A stretch of 64,000 bases of DNA, from the NCBI GenBank assembly GCA_047602475.1, contig JASGHE010000002.1, positions 682,001 through 746,000 of the forward strand. The letters run 5' to 3'. Below, one piece after another: positions 8,528 to 17,531 of the stretch (position 1 is its first letter; the number at the start of each line of letters is the position of its first letter). Under the pieces are notes generated by a model. The model was not told the DNA's origin and did not search any database. It saw nothing but the letters and a program-made list of their open reading frames with translations. A program made the position numbers and the translations under genes. The DNA is from JAEUIE01 sp047602475. Lineage in GTDB: Bacteria; Planctomycetota; Planctomycetia; Gemmatales; HRBIN36.

Positions 8528-9247
8528 CTATTTCTTCTCTCTCATCTCCTCGATGAGAAAGGCATTTGGGCAATCCTTGGCGATGGACAGGAGAAACTGC
8601 TTCAGGCCTGCTTCATCAACTTGTTCTTTGTCGCTTTGCATCATGAGAAGGGTGTTGTTGCCGAGCGGGAGGAGTATTTGCGAGTAAGTTCGACGCTCTT
8701 CACCTTCTCGGTGCCGTTGAACTTTTTGTCTAAAGCCACTGAACTCGTATTGACCGGCTCGGATCTTGATCGGCTTTTTTTCGATGACGGTGCCGGTGTT
8801 GTTACTGATCTGTAGCGAGTTCTCTAATTCCTCCTGGTTCATGCCGGGCATTTTGAACGAGAAGAGGATCATCGCGTTACCCGACACCACCTCGGCGTTT
8901 TCCGCCACGTCGGCGTCGTCGGTGGTGAAGACCATCATATCCATTTTGACTTTCCAGATATCGAACTTCAGCGCCACTCTTCCGGTGTAGTCTGCCGGCA
9001 ACTTGGCTGTCGGGTAGATCGCTTTCAGCCTGGAGGCGATTTCCTTAGGATCCTCGGTCAGGTTCTCGACCATATGGTTGACGAGCCAGGCGAATACACC
9101 CACAAAGAGGGCCGTCAGAATCCCGAGGATGATCAAGCCAATCAGGCATCCTTTGCCGCAACCGCTGCTCTGCCGGGGCGGAGTAACCGCAGGTGGAGTA
9201 TTGTCAAACTGCTGTTGCTGATCATACTGGCTGAAATCAGTGCTCAT
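8528..9247 (-). CDS. Single-pass membrane protein of unknown function
   Basis: The 239-residue protein has a Gln/Pro-rich cytoplasmic N-terminus (residues 1-30), a Gly/Cys turn (SSGCGKGCLI) and one transmembrane helix (LIGLIILGILTALFVGVFAWLV, about residues 35-57). A predicted exported domain of about 180 residues follows with no Cys and many Lys/Glu. I recognise no family. The architecture (polar N-tail, one helix, beta-rich outer domain) is common in planctomycete hypotheticals. It sits upstream of the secretion ATPase genes on the same strand and may be co-transcribed with them, but nothing in the protein links it to pili. Confidence 0.75.
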   Translation of the reverse strand: MSTDFSQYDQQQQFDNTPPAVTPPRQSSGCGKGCLIGLIILGILTALFVGVFAWLVNHMVENLTEDPKEIASRLKAIYPTAKLPADYTGRVALKFDIWKVKMDMMVFTTDDADVAENAEVVSGNAMILFSFKMPGMNQEELENSLQISNNTGTVIEKKPIKIRAGQYEFSGFRQKVQRHREGEERRTYSQILLPLGNNTLLMMQSDKEQVDEAGLKQFLLSIAKDCPNAFLIEEMREKK

Positions 9248-9341
9248 GACGGTCTCGGCGTGGTAGTGCAGTTTCTATTATACGCCGAAAAGGTAACCAA
9301 CAATCTGAAGCTACAACCGAGAAGAATGGCATCAGGAGTTT

Positions 9342-10664
9342 CTAAGCTGCTTGAGAAAGAGTTGATGTAACCGCCAGGGGGGAGTTGAGTGACATCAGCT
9401 GGTTCTGCCGTGCAGGTGAAGAATGATAGAGCATAAAGATATTAACCAGCCAACAGACGATCACTCCTGTCAGTGGAAATAGCGATGGTTGTGGCGGTAA
9501 GGTTATCAGAACGAAAACAATTGCCATACAGACGGTAAGAATCGACTTTGTTCGATGGGTCGTGGTCGGGTTCCATAGCACGCCCAGTATGCCGATGAGT
9601 GAGGGTAGCAGCAGCGTGCATGAGTGAAGAGCGGGCTGGGGATGAGCTAGCAACATGATTGTCAGCAGAGCGCCAATGAAATGGATGAGCCGTTGTGGAT
9701 CATGCTCTTCGCCGAAGCCCATCAAACCGCAAGTAAGCACCGTAAGCAGTACCAGTGTCAGAACGGCTAAGGCAATAGCCCACTGATCCCTGGTCGAAGA
9801 GCTTTCCGATATTCCCTGTTTGATGACCCCGATCAGTGAAGGGCTGTGTTGATCGTCAAAGGCATTTTTCTTGATCACTGAGACATATTGTTCGTTTAAG
9901 CGGTTGGTGCCCTGCAAGCCGAACATCAGCCCCGGCAGCAACACCAGCGTGAATAGAAGTCCCGTGATCATGCCCAACGGCATCATTCGATCTCGCCGCC
10001 AAATGGGGATAAAAACCAATATCACCGAAGTAAACTGCAAACAGACGGCGGCGGCGAGGGCTAACCCTGAGGCAAAGAACTGTCTTCGAACCAAAGTGAC
10101 CAACAGAGAGGCTATCACCAGCATCAACACACCGTCTGCAAAGCCTGAATGAAGCGAATCAGCCAGGGGAATCACCAGTAAGAGTGGTGGCAGCAAACGA
10201 TGCAGCCACCAGCGTTGTGGCGGGACGTTACCGACTGAGGCGTTGAGAAGATTGACCAGCCAGTGGGTAGCCAACCAGAAACAGAGCACGTTGACAAAGA
10301 ACCAGAGCGCTCGAGTAAGCGGGTAGGGAACGGTGGCGCTATCCTTGATCTCTGCTGAGGAATGGCTGAACGGAACGGCGGCGATAGCCATCAACGGTGG
10401 ACCGCGATAAACGCGAGTCTGCTCGTCATACATTCCCTTGTCATGTAAGACGTTCCAGCCGGCCTGTAGCGAGCTTTGCAACACCTTGGAGGGATTTGCT
10501 TCCATCGCCAGCGACAGGCCATAGACAACAACACCTAGAAGCAACAGGCCAAGCAGAACCCGTTGCCACCAGTTCAGTGGATGCTCAGCACACAGCCTTG
10601 ACGAAGGGATTTGGCGATTCAGACCAGCCACGAAGTGCTCCAGGTGACACACTCTTAGCCACAT
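9342..10664 (-). CDS. Polytopic membrane protein, GT87/DUF2029-like
   Basis: The 440-residue protein has around ten hydrophobic segments. The pattern resembles GT-C glycosyltransferases of the GT87/DUF2029 type: a first helix (WWQRVLLGLLLLGVVVYGLSL), a loop with GWNVLHDKGMYDEQTRVYRGPPLMA, then many helices such as VLMLVIASLLVTLV and MITGLLFTLVLLPGLMFGLQG. Family members use polyprenyl-phosphate sugars outside the membrane. The assignment rests on topology and the loop, not on a conserved catalytic residue, so the function is uncertain. It lies between a lipoprotein gene and the single-pass protein gene on the same strand. Confidence 0.65.
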   Translation of the reverse strand: MWLRVCHLEHFVAGLNRQIPSSRLCAEHPLNWWQRVLLGLLLLGVVVYGLSLAMEANPSKVLQSSLQAGWNVLHDKGMYDEQTRVYRGPPLMAIAAVPFSHSSAEIKDSATVPYPLTRALWFFVNVLCFWLATHWLVNLLNASVGNVPPQRWWLHRLLPPLLLVIPLADSLHSGFADGVLMLVIASLLVTLVRRQFFASGLALAAAVCLQFTSVILVFIPIWRRDRMMPLGMITGLLFTLVLLPGLMFGLQGTNRLNEQYVSVIKKNAFDDQHSPSLIGVIKQGISESSSTRDQWAIALAVLTLVLLTVLTCGLMGFGEEHDPQRLIHFIGALLTIMLLAHPQPALHSCTLLLPSLIGILGVLWNPTTTHRTKSILTVCMAIVFVLITLPPQPSLFPLTGVIVCWLVNIFMLYHSSPARQNQLMSLNSPLAVTSTLSQAA

Positions 10665-10693
10665 CGGCTCATCATCGTGCTGGAATGCTCACT

Positions 10694-11305
10694 TTATTGA
10701 GCCTTTTCGAGTTGTTCCAAAATGGCCAGCAGCGCATCCGCTTCAGTCGCACCATGTGCTTCGATGCGCCGCATTTGATTGGGTTGAGAGGCTACCGGGA
10801 AGTGCCCCACTGCCTCCCAATCGCCATTATCGAGCGCCTTGGTACGCAGGCCGGCAACGCCGAACTTATTCATGCGATTGCGGTAATCTTGCACCAGTTC
10901 CGGGCTGCTGGCGGGTGTTGTGTTAGCAACGGGTTTGACCTGTTGATCTCGAATGGGTTCCGGTGGGGGCGGACGCACGCCGAGAGTCAGGTTTGCTGCC
11001 CCCGGAGTTACTCCGGGTGTAACGGACGACTCTACAGGCGTCGAGTTGCGTGGTTGCATCTGCAGCGGCCCGATACGATCTGTGCTGCCACTGCGCTGGC
11101 TCGCCGGAATAGCCGGGGCTCCTCCTGGAGGAGCGGTCACTCCGGCGGGAGGTTGCTCACCGGCTACCGGCTGTCGTAACTTGGCATTGGCACCAAAGAT
11201 GGGGTCGGGATTATCAGCCGCGGTGGCAGGCAAACGGTCGCCATTCGTCGTTCGGCAACCACTGAGAATGATTGTGCAAGCAAGTATCAAGAATAGTCGA
11301 AACAT
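10694..11305 (-). CDS. Putative lipoprotein, proline-rich
   Basis: Start is chosen at ATG 11305, because MFRLFLILACTIILSGC is a good lipoprotein signal (lipobox LSGC, lipidated Cys17); an upstream in-frame ATG at 11323 would add a non-signal extension. The mature protein of about 186 residues begins with a long Pro/Gly/Ala/Thr-rich linker (residues 20-130). It ends in a compact domain of about 65 residues (QDYRNRMNKFGVAGLRTKAL..., ending ALLAILEQLEKAQ). No family is recognised. It is likely anchored in the membrane facing the periplasm. Position inside the pilus/secretion cluster allows an accessory role there, which is only a guess. Confidence 0.7.
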   Translation of the reverse strand: MFRLFLILACTIILSGCRTTNGDRLPATAADNPDPIFGANAKLRQPVAGEQPPAGVTAPPGGAPAIPASQRSGSTDRIGPLQMQPRNSTPVESSVTPGVTPGAANLTLGVRPPPPEPIRDQQVKPVANTTPASSPELVQDYRNRMNKFGVAGLRTKALDNGDWEAVGHFPVASQPNQMRRIEAHGATEADALLAILEQLEKAQ

Positions 11306-11429
11306 TATCTCGCCCCCGGCCATAGACCATCACGCTGGGCTATAGCTGGGGTCGAACAGTGTGTCAAGAAGACCTGAAATGGAGAATAGGGAAGATGGGG
11401 ACAACGGAGATGATCGTAAAAGCTGGAGA

Positions 11430-12539
11430 TCACGTAGCAGTTGTCTTGATCTTTCTGAATCCGACCCGCAGGAACCGGATCACCATGCACGCATTGAAAC
11501 AGAGGAACAGAAAGAAGAACACGGCGACCGCGACGTAGAACGAGTTGAAAAAATAAGGTTTCGATAAGTCGTGTAGTTTCACGACATCAAACAGCACAAG
11601 CATGGCTCCGCCGGCCAGCGGTGGACCAAAAGGAAGTTCGCTCGTTCCCTTGAATAGAAAGGTTACCAGAACGTATAGCAGGCCAAGGATGATGGCGTAA
11701 CCGAGCACCAGGATCAGTGCCTGCCAACCCAGAAACGCTCCAATCATCATGAGCAAGTCGGCATCGCCTAGGCCCATTGCTTCCCGTTCGTAGGCCCAGG
11801 AAAAGAGCGAACGGATGATACGGATCAGGCCAGTGCCAAACAGTGCGCCGATAACAGAGGTGAGAAAGCCGACATACCAGGCGTTCGGCTGCACCTGGGA
11901 AACGAACGGGATCGTGACATCCTCAAGCGGTGCCCAGAACGGCCAGTAGTGCAATCCACCAACAAAGCTGTTTTGCACCAGGGGATCGTTGATGTTCAGC
12001 GGCCAGGGCCAGCCGACGAAGCTGCCGCCGATAATGCCGACGATGGTTCCAGGGATAGTCAGTCGCAAGGGTATTTCACGCAGGTCGAAGTCGGTCATGG
12101 TGGCGACAATGAGAAAGCTCATGAATGTGATCTGATATAGCCACATCATGAAGAGATTGATCGCCGACACGCCACGATAGACTGAGGTGAGATCATTTCG
12201 AAGACCGAGATAATAACAGAACGTCACTGCAAAGAGTGTGGCGGTGAACAGCTCGATCCAGAAGTACCTGCTGGAGAACTTCGCTCCGCAGGTGCGGCAC
12301 TTGCCTTTCAGCATCCAGTAGCTGAGCAGAGGCAGGTTATCCAGTTTGCGGACTGGCTGAAAGCAATTGCCGCAACGAGAGCCGGGCCACCAGAGGCTTT
12401 TCTCTAAGGGCAAACGATAGATGCAAACATTGAGCAGACTGCCGACCATCGCCCCGAGGATGAAGATGAACGGCACCAGTACCATTGGGTACTGCAGCGG
12501 ATTGAACATGAAGGCGTTGAACTCGCTGTACCAATCCAT
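11430..12539 (-). CDS. pilD: Prepilin peptidase / N-methyltransferase (A24 family)
   Basis: This enzyme cleaves and N-methylates the prepilins of the cluster. The N-terminal part has the start FIFILGAMVGSLLNVCIYRLP and the zinc-type cysteine pairs in SRCGNCFQPVRKLDNLPLLSYW and KCRTCG. The aspartyl-protease core has both expected Asp motifs: TDFDLREIPLRLTIPG and MGLGDADLLMMIGAFLGW. Multiple membrane helices follow. At 369 residues it is longer than the usual 260-290. The excess sits in a loop between the two catalytic motifs (around NINDPLVQNSFVGGLHYWPF) and in the last helix region. It is the most upstream minus-strand gene of the pilus block and lies 3 bases after aroK. Confidence 0.93.
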   Translation of the reverse strand: MDWYSEFNAFMFNPLQYPMVLVPFIFILGAMVGSLLNVCIYRLPLEKSLWWPGSRCGNCFQPVRKLDNLPLLSYWMLKGKCRTCGAKFSSRYFWIELFTATLFAVTFCYYLGLRNDLTSVYRGVSAINLFMMWLYQITFMSFLIVATMTDFDLREIPLRLTIPGTIVGIIGGSFVGWPWPLNINDPLVQNSFVGGLHYWPFWAPLEDVTIPFVSQVQPNAWYVGFLTSVIGALFGTGLIRIIRSLFSWAYEREAMGLGDADLLMMIGAFLGWQALILVLGYAIILGLLYVLVTFLFKGTSELPFGPPLAGGAMLVLFDVVKLHDLSKPYFFNSFYVAVAVFFFLFLCFNACMVIRFLRVGFRKIKTTAT

Positions 12540-12542
12540 GCT

Positions 12543-13064
12543 CTATCTCTGGTCGAGGTGTTGGAGAACGAGGCTGACAATCTCTTCTAGCTTATGAGAT
12601 TCGGTGTCAACGGAGAAATGGGAAGTGGAGGCATACCAGTCTGATCGAGCGTTAATCAGTTGCTTGATTTCCTCCCGCATCGGCAGGCTGGTCAATGCCG
12701 GCCGGAGTGAAAGGGTTTTGTTATCCTGCATGAGCCGCTGATAAATCAATTCAGCAGAAGCCTGTAGCCAGACGACTTGACCGGTGGAGCGCAGGAGCTG
12801 GCGGTTTTCTTCTCGTAGTATGATGCCACCGCCGGTGGAGACGACCTGACGCGATTGCCCGGCGACGATTTGAAGCATTGCCGATTCGAGATCACGGAAG
12901 CAGGCTTCTCCTCGGTGCTTGAAAATGTCAACGATGCGGGTGCGTTCCTGCTGTTCAATGAGATCGTCCAACTCTACCACGGGCCAGCCCAGTTTCGCCG
13001 CCAGAAGAGGCGCCAGGGTGGTTTTGCCCACTCCTCGATAGCCAATCAGATAGAGGTTATTCAT
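12543..13064 (-). CDS. aroK: Shikimate kinase
   Basis: Phosphorylates shikimate at the 3-hydroxyl in the aromatic amino-acid pathway. Start is set at ATG 13064 (MNNLYLIGYRGVGKTTLAPL); the longer frame to 13109 would run into AroDE coding sequence and precede the Walker A by an unlikely tail. Motifs: P-loop GYRGVGKTT, VELDDLIEQQ (Mg/shikimate Asp), HRGEACFRDLES (shikimate-binding Arg) and VVSTGGGIILREENR. Length of 173 residues is normal. The ATG overlaps the aroDE stop by 8 bases, so translation is probably coupled; the pair supplies consecutive steps of the pathway. Confidence 0.93.
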   Translation of the reverse strand: MNNLYLIGYRGVGKTTLAPLLAAKLGWPVVELDDLIEQQERTRIVDIFKHRGEACFRDLESAMLQIVAGQSRQVVSTGGGIILREENRQLLRSTGQVVWLQASAELIYQRLMQDNKTLSLRPALTSLPMREEIKQLINARSDWYASTSHFSVDTESHKLEEIVSLVLQHLDQR

Positions 13065-14624
13065 CGAAGAGCAGGTAGTCTTTTTCAATATCGTCCACAG
13101 TTGGTTCACTTGCCTTCATGGGCAGTGCCGGATGCGGCGATACTGGTGAGATTTGACGGCGGACTGCATTCGACATGACTTCGACAGGGGCGTTGACGCC
13201 AGTAAAGAGCTTGAACTGCTCAGCCGCCTGGCGGATGAACATCTCAACCCCGGTCACCACCCGGCAGTTGCGGTCTCGAGCTTCCCGGATCATCATCGTC
13301 GTTTCGGGATTGTAGACACAATCCATCACCACCAGATTTGGGCGGAACACACTGGCATGCAGTGGGCTTTCATCAACATCAGGATGCTGCCCAACCGGGG
13401 TGCAATTGATGATGATCTCCGGGTGCTGGGCATTGCGGGCGTTCCAGTCGACCGCTCGGCAGCCGATCTCATCGGCCAGTCCCAGCCCCTTTTCCGTGCT
13501 TCGGTTGGCGATGGTAACGACCGCCCCCTCTCGATGCAGGCCATGAGCCAGGGTTCGTGCCACGCCGCCGGCGCCGAGGATCAGCACCATGCGGCCATGC
13601 ACCGAATCGCCCGATTCCATGCCCGACATGGCATTCCGAAGGGCAGACAGGGCAGCGTGATAATCGGTGTTGAAGGTCTTCCACCCGGCAGGGCCTGGGA
13701 TCAGAGTATTCCCCGCTTTGCAGGCGGTGGTGATGGCATCACGTTCGGTGCCCAGTTCATGGGCAGCTTCCTTGTGAGGCATGGTCACACTGTAGCCGCT
13801 GACGGGTATCTTCGTGAATGACTGAATAGTGTCGATGAAGTCGTTCTTCGGCACCTGGATCGGAATGTAGACCGCATTGATCCCGGAATGGCGCAGCCCG
13901 GCATTGTGAGCGATCGGACTCATGCTGTGCAGGATCGGATCACCCACAACCGCGAATACTTTGGTTTCTTTGTTGATCTTGTCGTAGTGGTAAATTTCAC
14001 GCATCTCGTCGAACGAGAACATACCGGGAGCGATTCCCCGTTCTTTGTTGAATGCGGCGTAGGTAAAGGGAGCACATACTTGGCCCCCAGCAGACGGCTC
14101 GGCAGACCATAGTCGCCCATGGCGATTGCCACCGTCGGCTTCTTGGCGTGCTTCATCAACCGCATCACTCGCCAGTTATCCTGCGGCTTGTCGATACGCA
14201 CTGCCACCTTGAGCACGTCAGCATCCTGATGATGCATCTTCTCGAATATCTCTTCGAGGTTCCTGGGAAGTTCCTTCATGTTATGGTAACTGACGATGCG
14301 TTTGACTTTACCATAGCGTTTGATCTTGTCGGCAATATCGGTCTCGATGTCGACCCAGTCAAACCCGCCGACGATGGCGAGCCTCATGAGCATCTGGCGT
14401 TCATCTTCGCTTTTCGTCCAGCGTCCGCCATCTTCGTGCCTTCGGATGGTGGCGAGCATGGGGCAGCGTTTGTCGACCAGAAGCCTTTTGAGATCGATGG
14501 CGCGCGAGAGGAAATCGAGGCGCAGCTCGATCATCTCCGCCCCCGCCTCAGCGGCAAGTTGGCTTTCCATGATCATCATCTTGTGCCGCGTCCGTCCGAC
14601 GCTGACGCAGATCATTGCAGACAT
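13057..14624 (-). CDS. aroDE: Bifunctional 3-dehydroquinate dehydratase / shikimate dehydrogenase, frameshifted
   Basis: The N-terminal 190 residues (from 14624) are a type I dehydroquinase: MIELRLDFLS, Schiff-base lysine in VLKVAVRIDK, catalytic His in IVSYHNMKEL. The C-terminal 290 residues are a shikimate dehydrogenase: FAVVGDPILHSMSPIAHN, VTMPHKEAA (catalytic Lys), NTDYHA (catalytic Asp), LILGAGGVARTLAHGL (NADP-binding). The two halves are in different frames. At about 14066 adding one base (TATGT to TATGGT) joins them as GAKYGAPFTYAAFNKERG, the usual linker of such fusions. So this is one fused gene with a one-base lesion or sequencing error. A second in-frame ATG lies at 14615. Confidence 0.9.
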
Positions 14625-14633
14625 CCTTGAAGA

Positions 14634-14665
14634 AACCAGGAGTCAGAAGCCAGGAACCAGAATGT
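14634..14665. repeat. CCAGGAGTCAGAAGCCAGGAACC-type repeat
   Basis: A short tract made of CCAGGAG/CAGAAGCCAGG units, similar to tracts at 34487-34520 and 36796-36874. It stands just upstream of aroDE. Function unknown. Confidence 0.45.
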
Positions 14666-14832
14666 CAGACATCACCCGGCCTCTTTCTACTTTCTCAGGT
14701 ATAGCAGGATAATCAATGGCGATTCGAGGTGCGAGACTCTTTTCGTCAGATGGCAGGGGAAAGTTATGTCAACTGTAGGGCGTGGCACCTAAGGAGATAG
14801 GAGTCGGATTAGATAGGGCTAGTACCATGTGT

Positions 14833-14897
14833 CTTGGCGCTCCTTGGCGTCTTGGCGGTTCGTTTTTATTACCGCCAAGACGCCAAGAGTCGCCAAG
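14833..14897. repeat. TTGGCG-based long inverted repeat
   Basis: Two 27-base arms (14833-14859 and 14871-14897) pair with three mismatches around an 11-base T-rich loop. Each arm is built from CTTGGCG units (CTTGGCGTCTTGGCGGT). It lies in the roughly 310-base gap between the divergent aroDE and ABC ATPase genes. Apart from this element and the CCAGGAG tract, the gap shows nothing gene-like. It looks like a mobile or selfish extragenic palindrome rather than a terminator, since both flanking genes read away from it. Confidence 0.7.
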
Positions 14898-14934
14898 AAG
14901 AATACCATGAAGGAGAACGTCACCGCTTATTTTG

Positions 14935-15936
14935 ATGAAACGACCTGCAATGCCGCTGCTGACTGCGACCAATCTGACCAAGACCTATCGAGTGTATCAG
15001 AAGAAGACCGGGCTGATGGGCGCGATTAAGGGGCTCTACCGCCGTGAGCATAAAGAAGTGAAGGCGGTTGACGATGTGAGTTTCACCGTCGAGCCGGGCG
15101 AGATGGTTGCTTTCCTGGGGCCTAACGGGGCCGGGAAGACTACGACACTAAAGATGTTGGCTGGCTTGATCTTCCCGACATCGGGTTCCGCACAGGTGAT
15201 GGACTTCACGCCATGGGATCGTGTCGACGCCTTCCGTCGTCAGTTTTCGCTTGTTATGGGACAGAAGAACCAGCTCTGGTGGGACCTGCCGGCAGCAGAC
15301 AGCTTCCAGCTCCACCGGGAAATCTACTCACTGAGCAAGACAGACTGCGACAAAACCATTGGTGAGTTGACTGAGATGTTTGGTGTGGAAAAACTCACCA
15401 AACAACCCGTACGGGAACTATCCCTCGGCGAGCGGATGAAGATGGAACTCATCGCCGCCCTGTTGCACAAACCCCGGCTGTTGCTGCTCGATGAACCGAC
15501 CATCGGGCTCGATGTCGTCGCCCAGGTCAAGATTCAAGAATGCCTGCACGAGTACAACCGCAGCCGGGGCGTGACGATGCTCCTCACCAGCCACTACATG
15601 CGCGATGTGGAAGCGCTCTGCAAACGGGTGCTGATCATCAACCACGGCAAGATCGTCTACGATGGCCAGCTGGCAGGCATCGTCGAACGCTTCGGGCAGG
15701 AGAAGATTCTGAAGCTCCAGTTCAAGGAGGCTGTGCCTCCTGATCTTGCTAACTATGGAGCTATTACTTCGAGCATTGGCCCTTCAGTGGAACTGCGGGT
15801 GGATCGAAAGAAGGTAGCCAGGGCCTTGAACGATGTGCTGGACCAGCATGAAGTGGTCGATGTCAGCGTCGAAGACCCGCCGCTTGAAGAGATGATTGCC
15901 CAGGTCTTTGAACAGGCACCGGCGACGACCGAGTGA
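14935..15936 (+). CDS. ABC transporter ATP-binding protein (ABC-2 exporter type)
   Basis: A full nucleotide-binding domain: Walker A GPNGAGKTTTLKML, the Q-loop region SLVMGQKNQLWWDLPA, signature LSLGERMKMELIAAL, Walker B LLLLDEPTIGLD and switch His in LLTSHYMRD. The segment QLWWDLPAADSF and the C-terminal extension of about 80 residues (KLQFKEAVPPDLANYG..., VDVSVEDPPLEEMIAQVF) point to the uncharacterised ABC-2-type ATPase group of COG4586. No permease gene is adjacent in the window, so its partner is elsewhere. Start ATG 14935 has AAGGAG about 19 bases upstream; ATG 14950 is an alternative. It precedes the ATP synthase genes on the same strand. Confidence 0.88.
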   Translation: MKRPAMPLLTATNLTKTYRVYQKKTGLMGAIKGLYRREHKEVKAVDDVSFTVEPGEMVAFLGPNGAGKTTTLKMLAGLIFPTSGSAQVMDFTPWDRVDAFRRQFSLVMGQKNQLWWDLPAADSFQLHREIYSLSKTDCDKTIGELTEMFGVEKLTKQPVRELSLGERMKMELIAALLHKPRLLLLDEPTIGLDVVAQVKIQECLHEYNRSRGVTMLLTSHYMRDVEALCKRVLIINHGKIVYDGQLAGIVERFGQEKILKLQFKEAVPPDLANYGAITSSIGPSVELRVDRKKVARALNDVLDQHEVVDVSVEDPPLEEMIAQVFEQAPATTE

Positions 15937-15956
15937 CCTTCAGATACTATGAAGGA

Positions 15957-16190
15957 ATGGCTTCGCCTACAGACAAAGATTTCCGCCTGATGGCCAAGGT
16001 GGCGCAGATCAGCCAGATCGGCATCGAGATGGCTGTGCCTGTGGGCATTGGCATTGGTGTTGATTTCTGGCTGAAGACCATGCCCTGGTTCACGATCATC
16101 GGAGCGATCCTGGGGCCGACACTCGGGTTTATTCATCTGCTGTCGTTGATCAATCCAAAGAATAAAGGCAATGGCGAGACTGGGCCATGA
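15957..16190 (+). CDS. AtpZ-like F0F1-ATPase-associated membrane protein
   Basis: A small protein of about 77 residues with two hydrophobic helices (MAVPVGIGIGVDFWL and FTIIGAILGPTLGFIHLLSLI), the hallmark layout of AtpZ/AtpQ (putative F0F1-ATPase subunit). It is the first gene of the ATP synthase operon. ATG 15957 is preferred. A GTG at 15933 overlapping the upstream stop would add 8 residues and would couple it to the ABC gene. AtpZ-type proteins are thought to help c-ring assembly or Mg transport. Confidence 0.8.
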   Translation: MASPTDKDFRLMAKVAQISQIGIEMAVPVGIGIGVDFWLKTMPWFTIIGAILGPTLGFIHLLSLINPKNKGNGETGP

Positions 16191-16576
16191 TGCAACTGGT
16201 CGTCTGGCTGATCGCTGTATCGCTTGGCTTTGTCATCACTTATGCCGTAGCTGGTTGGATGGAGGCGTATGGCACCCTCGTCGCGGCGGCATCCATCGTC
16301 TCCAGTTTTCTGATTACTCGGCTTTTCAAAGTTGCCGGTCGTCACACTGTCTCTAAGATGGGTACTGCTTGGATGACGCAGGAGCTGCGCCGGATGGCGT
16401 GGCGAGTGATGATCTCGCTGTTTCTAGCTGGTTTAGCATTTAAACTGGCTTGGCCACAATGGGGCATTGCGTTCTGGTTGAGCTTTGCCATCTACTATCA
16501 AGTTGGCCTCATTCTGCATCTGCGCGACATACGATCCAAGGCTTCTCAGGCACCGAACCTTTTTCGAGACGCATGA
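16187..16576 (+). CDS. AtpI-like ATP synthase accessory membrane protein
   Basis: The 129-residue protein has four hydrophobic helices (LVVWLIAVSLGFVITYAVAGW, ...LVAAASIVSSFLI, ...MISLFLAGLAFKL, ...IAFWLSFAIYYQVGLILHL) and no soluble domain. This size and placement between AtpZ and subunit a match the AtpI/AtpR position in F-type operons. The sequence itself is too divergent to name with certainty. Its ATG overlaps the preceding stop as ATGA, and its own stop overlaps the next start in the same way, so the first three genes are probably translationally coupled. Confidence 0.7.
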   Translation: MMQLVVWLIAVSLGFVITYAVAGWMEAYGTLVAAASIVSSFLITRLFKVAGRHTVSKMGTAWMTQELRRMAWRVMISLFLAGLAFKLAWPQWGIAFWLSFAIYYQVGLILHLRDIRSKASQAPNLFRDA

Positions 16577-17388
16577 TACCACAGTCTCTCTTTGCTGTTG
16601 ATTTCTTCCACCATGTGATGGATGGATACGATTTTCACCTGCTGGAGAGGCTGGGCTTTCATCTGCCGCCTTGGATCAGCAAGTACATGGTGCTGCAGTT
16701 GATAGCAGCCGGTCTGATCCTGGCCATCTATCTTCCCATCTCCCGACAAGCCAAGACCGGTAAAGCTCCCAAAGGGTTCATGTGGAACACCTTCGAGGTA
16801 TTGCTAACCTTCGTCAGAGAGAAGATTGCCAAGCCAACCATTGGTGACCATGAAGCTGACCATTACGTTCCGTTCCTATGGACGATGTTTCTATTTGTGC
16901 TGTTCTGCAATCTTCTGGGCATGATTCCCGGTCTAGGTTCGCCCACAGGTGGGCTCTCCGTGACATTGGTGCTGGCCCTGTTTGCCTTTATTTGCGTGCA
17001 TGGCAGTGCAATCAAGAAGCTCGGTTTTGCAGGCTATTGCAAGAGCTTCGTACCTCATCTTGGTCATTTGCCCTACGGTTTGACAGTCCCTGTCACCGTG
17101 CTGGTATCGTTCATTGAAATACTCAGTGCGTTCATCAAGGGTGCGGTACTGGCCATTCGACTCTTCGGTAACATGTTCGCTGGTCACCTGGCTCTGGCGA
17201 TTATCCTCGGCTTCATCGCCATGGCGAAGTACGCCGGCTGGTTCCTTTCCGGCCCGATTACTGTCGGCAGCGTTGCCATCGTCGTTGCGGTCAGCTTACT
17301 CGAATTGTTCGTGGCCTTTCTGCAGGCCTATGTATTCACCTTTTTGACCAGTTTGTTCCTTGGATTGGCTTTGCACCCGCACCATTGA
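16573..17388 (+). CDS. atpB: F0F1 ATP synthase subunit a
   Basis: Subunit a forms the two half-channels for protons against the c-ring. Start ATG 16573 overlaps the previous stop (ATGA); the longer frame from 16450 covers the AtpI-like gene. The 271-residue protein has the conserved helix IKGAVLAIRLFGNMFAGHLAL with the essential Arg (R196), and the final helices ELFVAFLQAYVFTFLTSLFLGLAL, as in all a-subunits. The N-terminus LERLGFHLPPWISKYMV and the WNTFEVLLTFVREKIAKPTIG stretch are family-typical. About 140 bases without a gene separate it from atpE. Confidence 0.95.
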   Translation: MIPQSLFAVDFFHHVMDGYDFHLLERLGFHLPPWISKYMVLQLIAAGLILAIYLPISRQAKTGKAPKGFMWNTFEVLLTFVREKIAKPTIGDHEADHYVPFLWTMFLFVLFCNLLGMIPGLGSPTGGLSVTLVLALFAFICVHGSAIKKLGFAGYCKSFVPHLGHLPYGLTVPVTVLVSFIEILSAFIKGAVLAIRLFGNMFAGHLALAIILGFIAMAKYAGWFLSGPITVGSVAIVVAVSLLELFVAFLQAYVFTFLTSLFLGLALHPHH

Positions 17389-17531
17389 TTCATAAGACTG
17401 TGGTGTGTCGTGCAGAAGATTGACATCACTGTGACACATGCCTGGCAAGCGACCAACCCCGGCCCGGTCTCTTCTTGCTGGCTCCTGATCGACACCTGTG
17501 CCGGGCATCTGAAAATGGAGAACGTCTTAAC

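Noticed and set aside
14769..14981. A 70-codon minus-strand frame in the gap after aroDE.
   Set aside because: It runs through the TTGGCG palindrome and the ABC gene start; no family or start signal.
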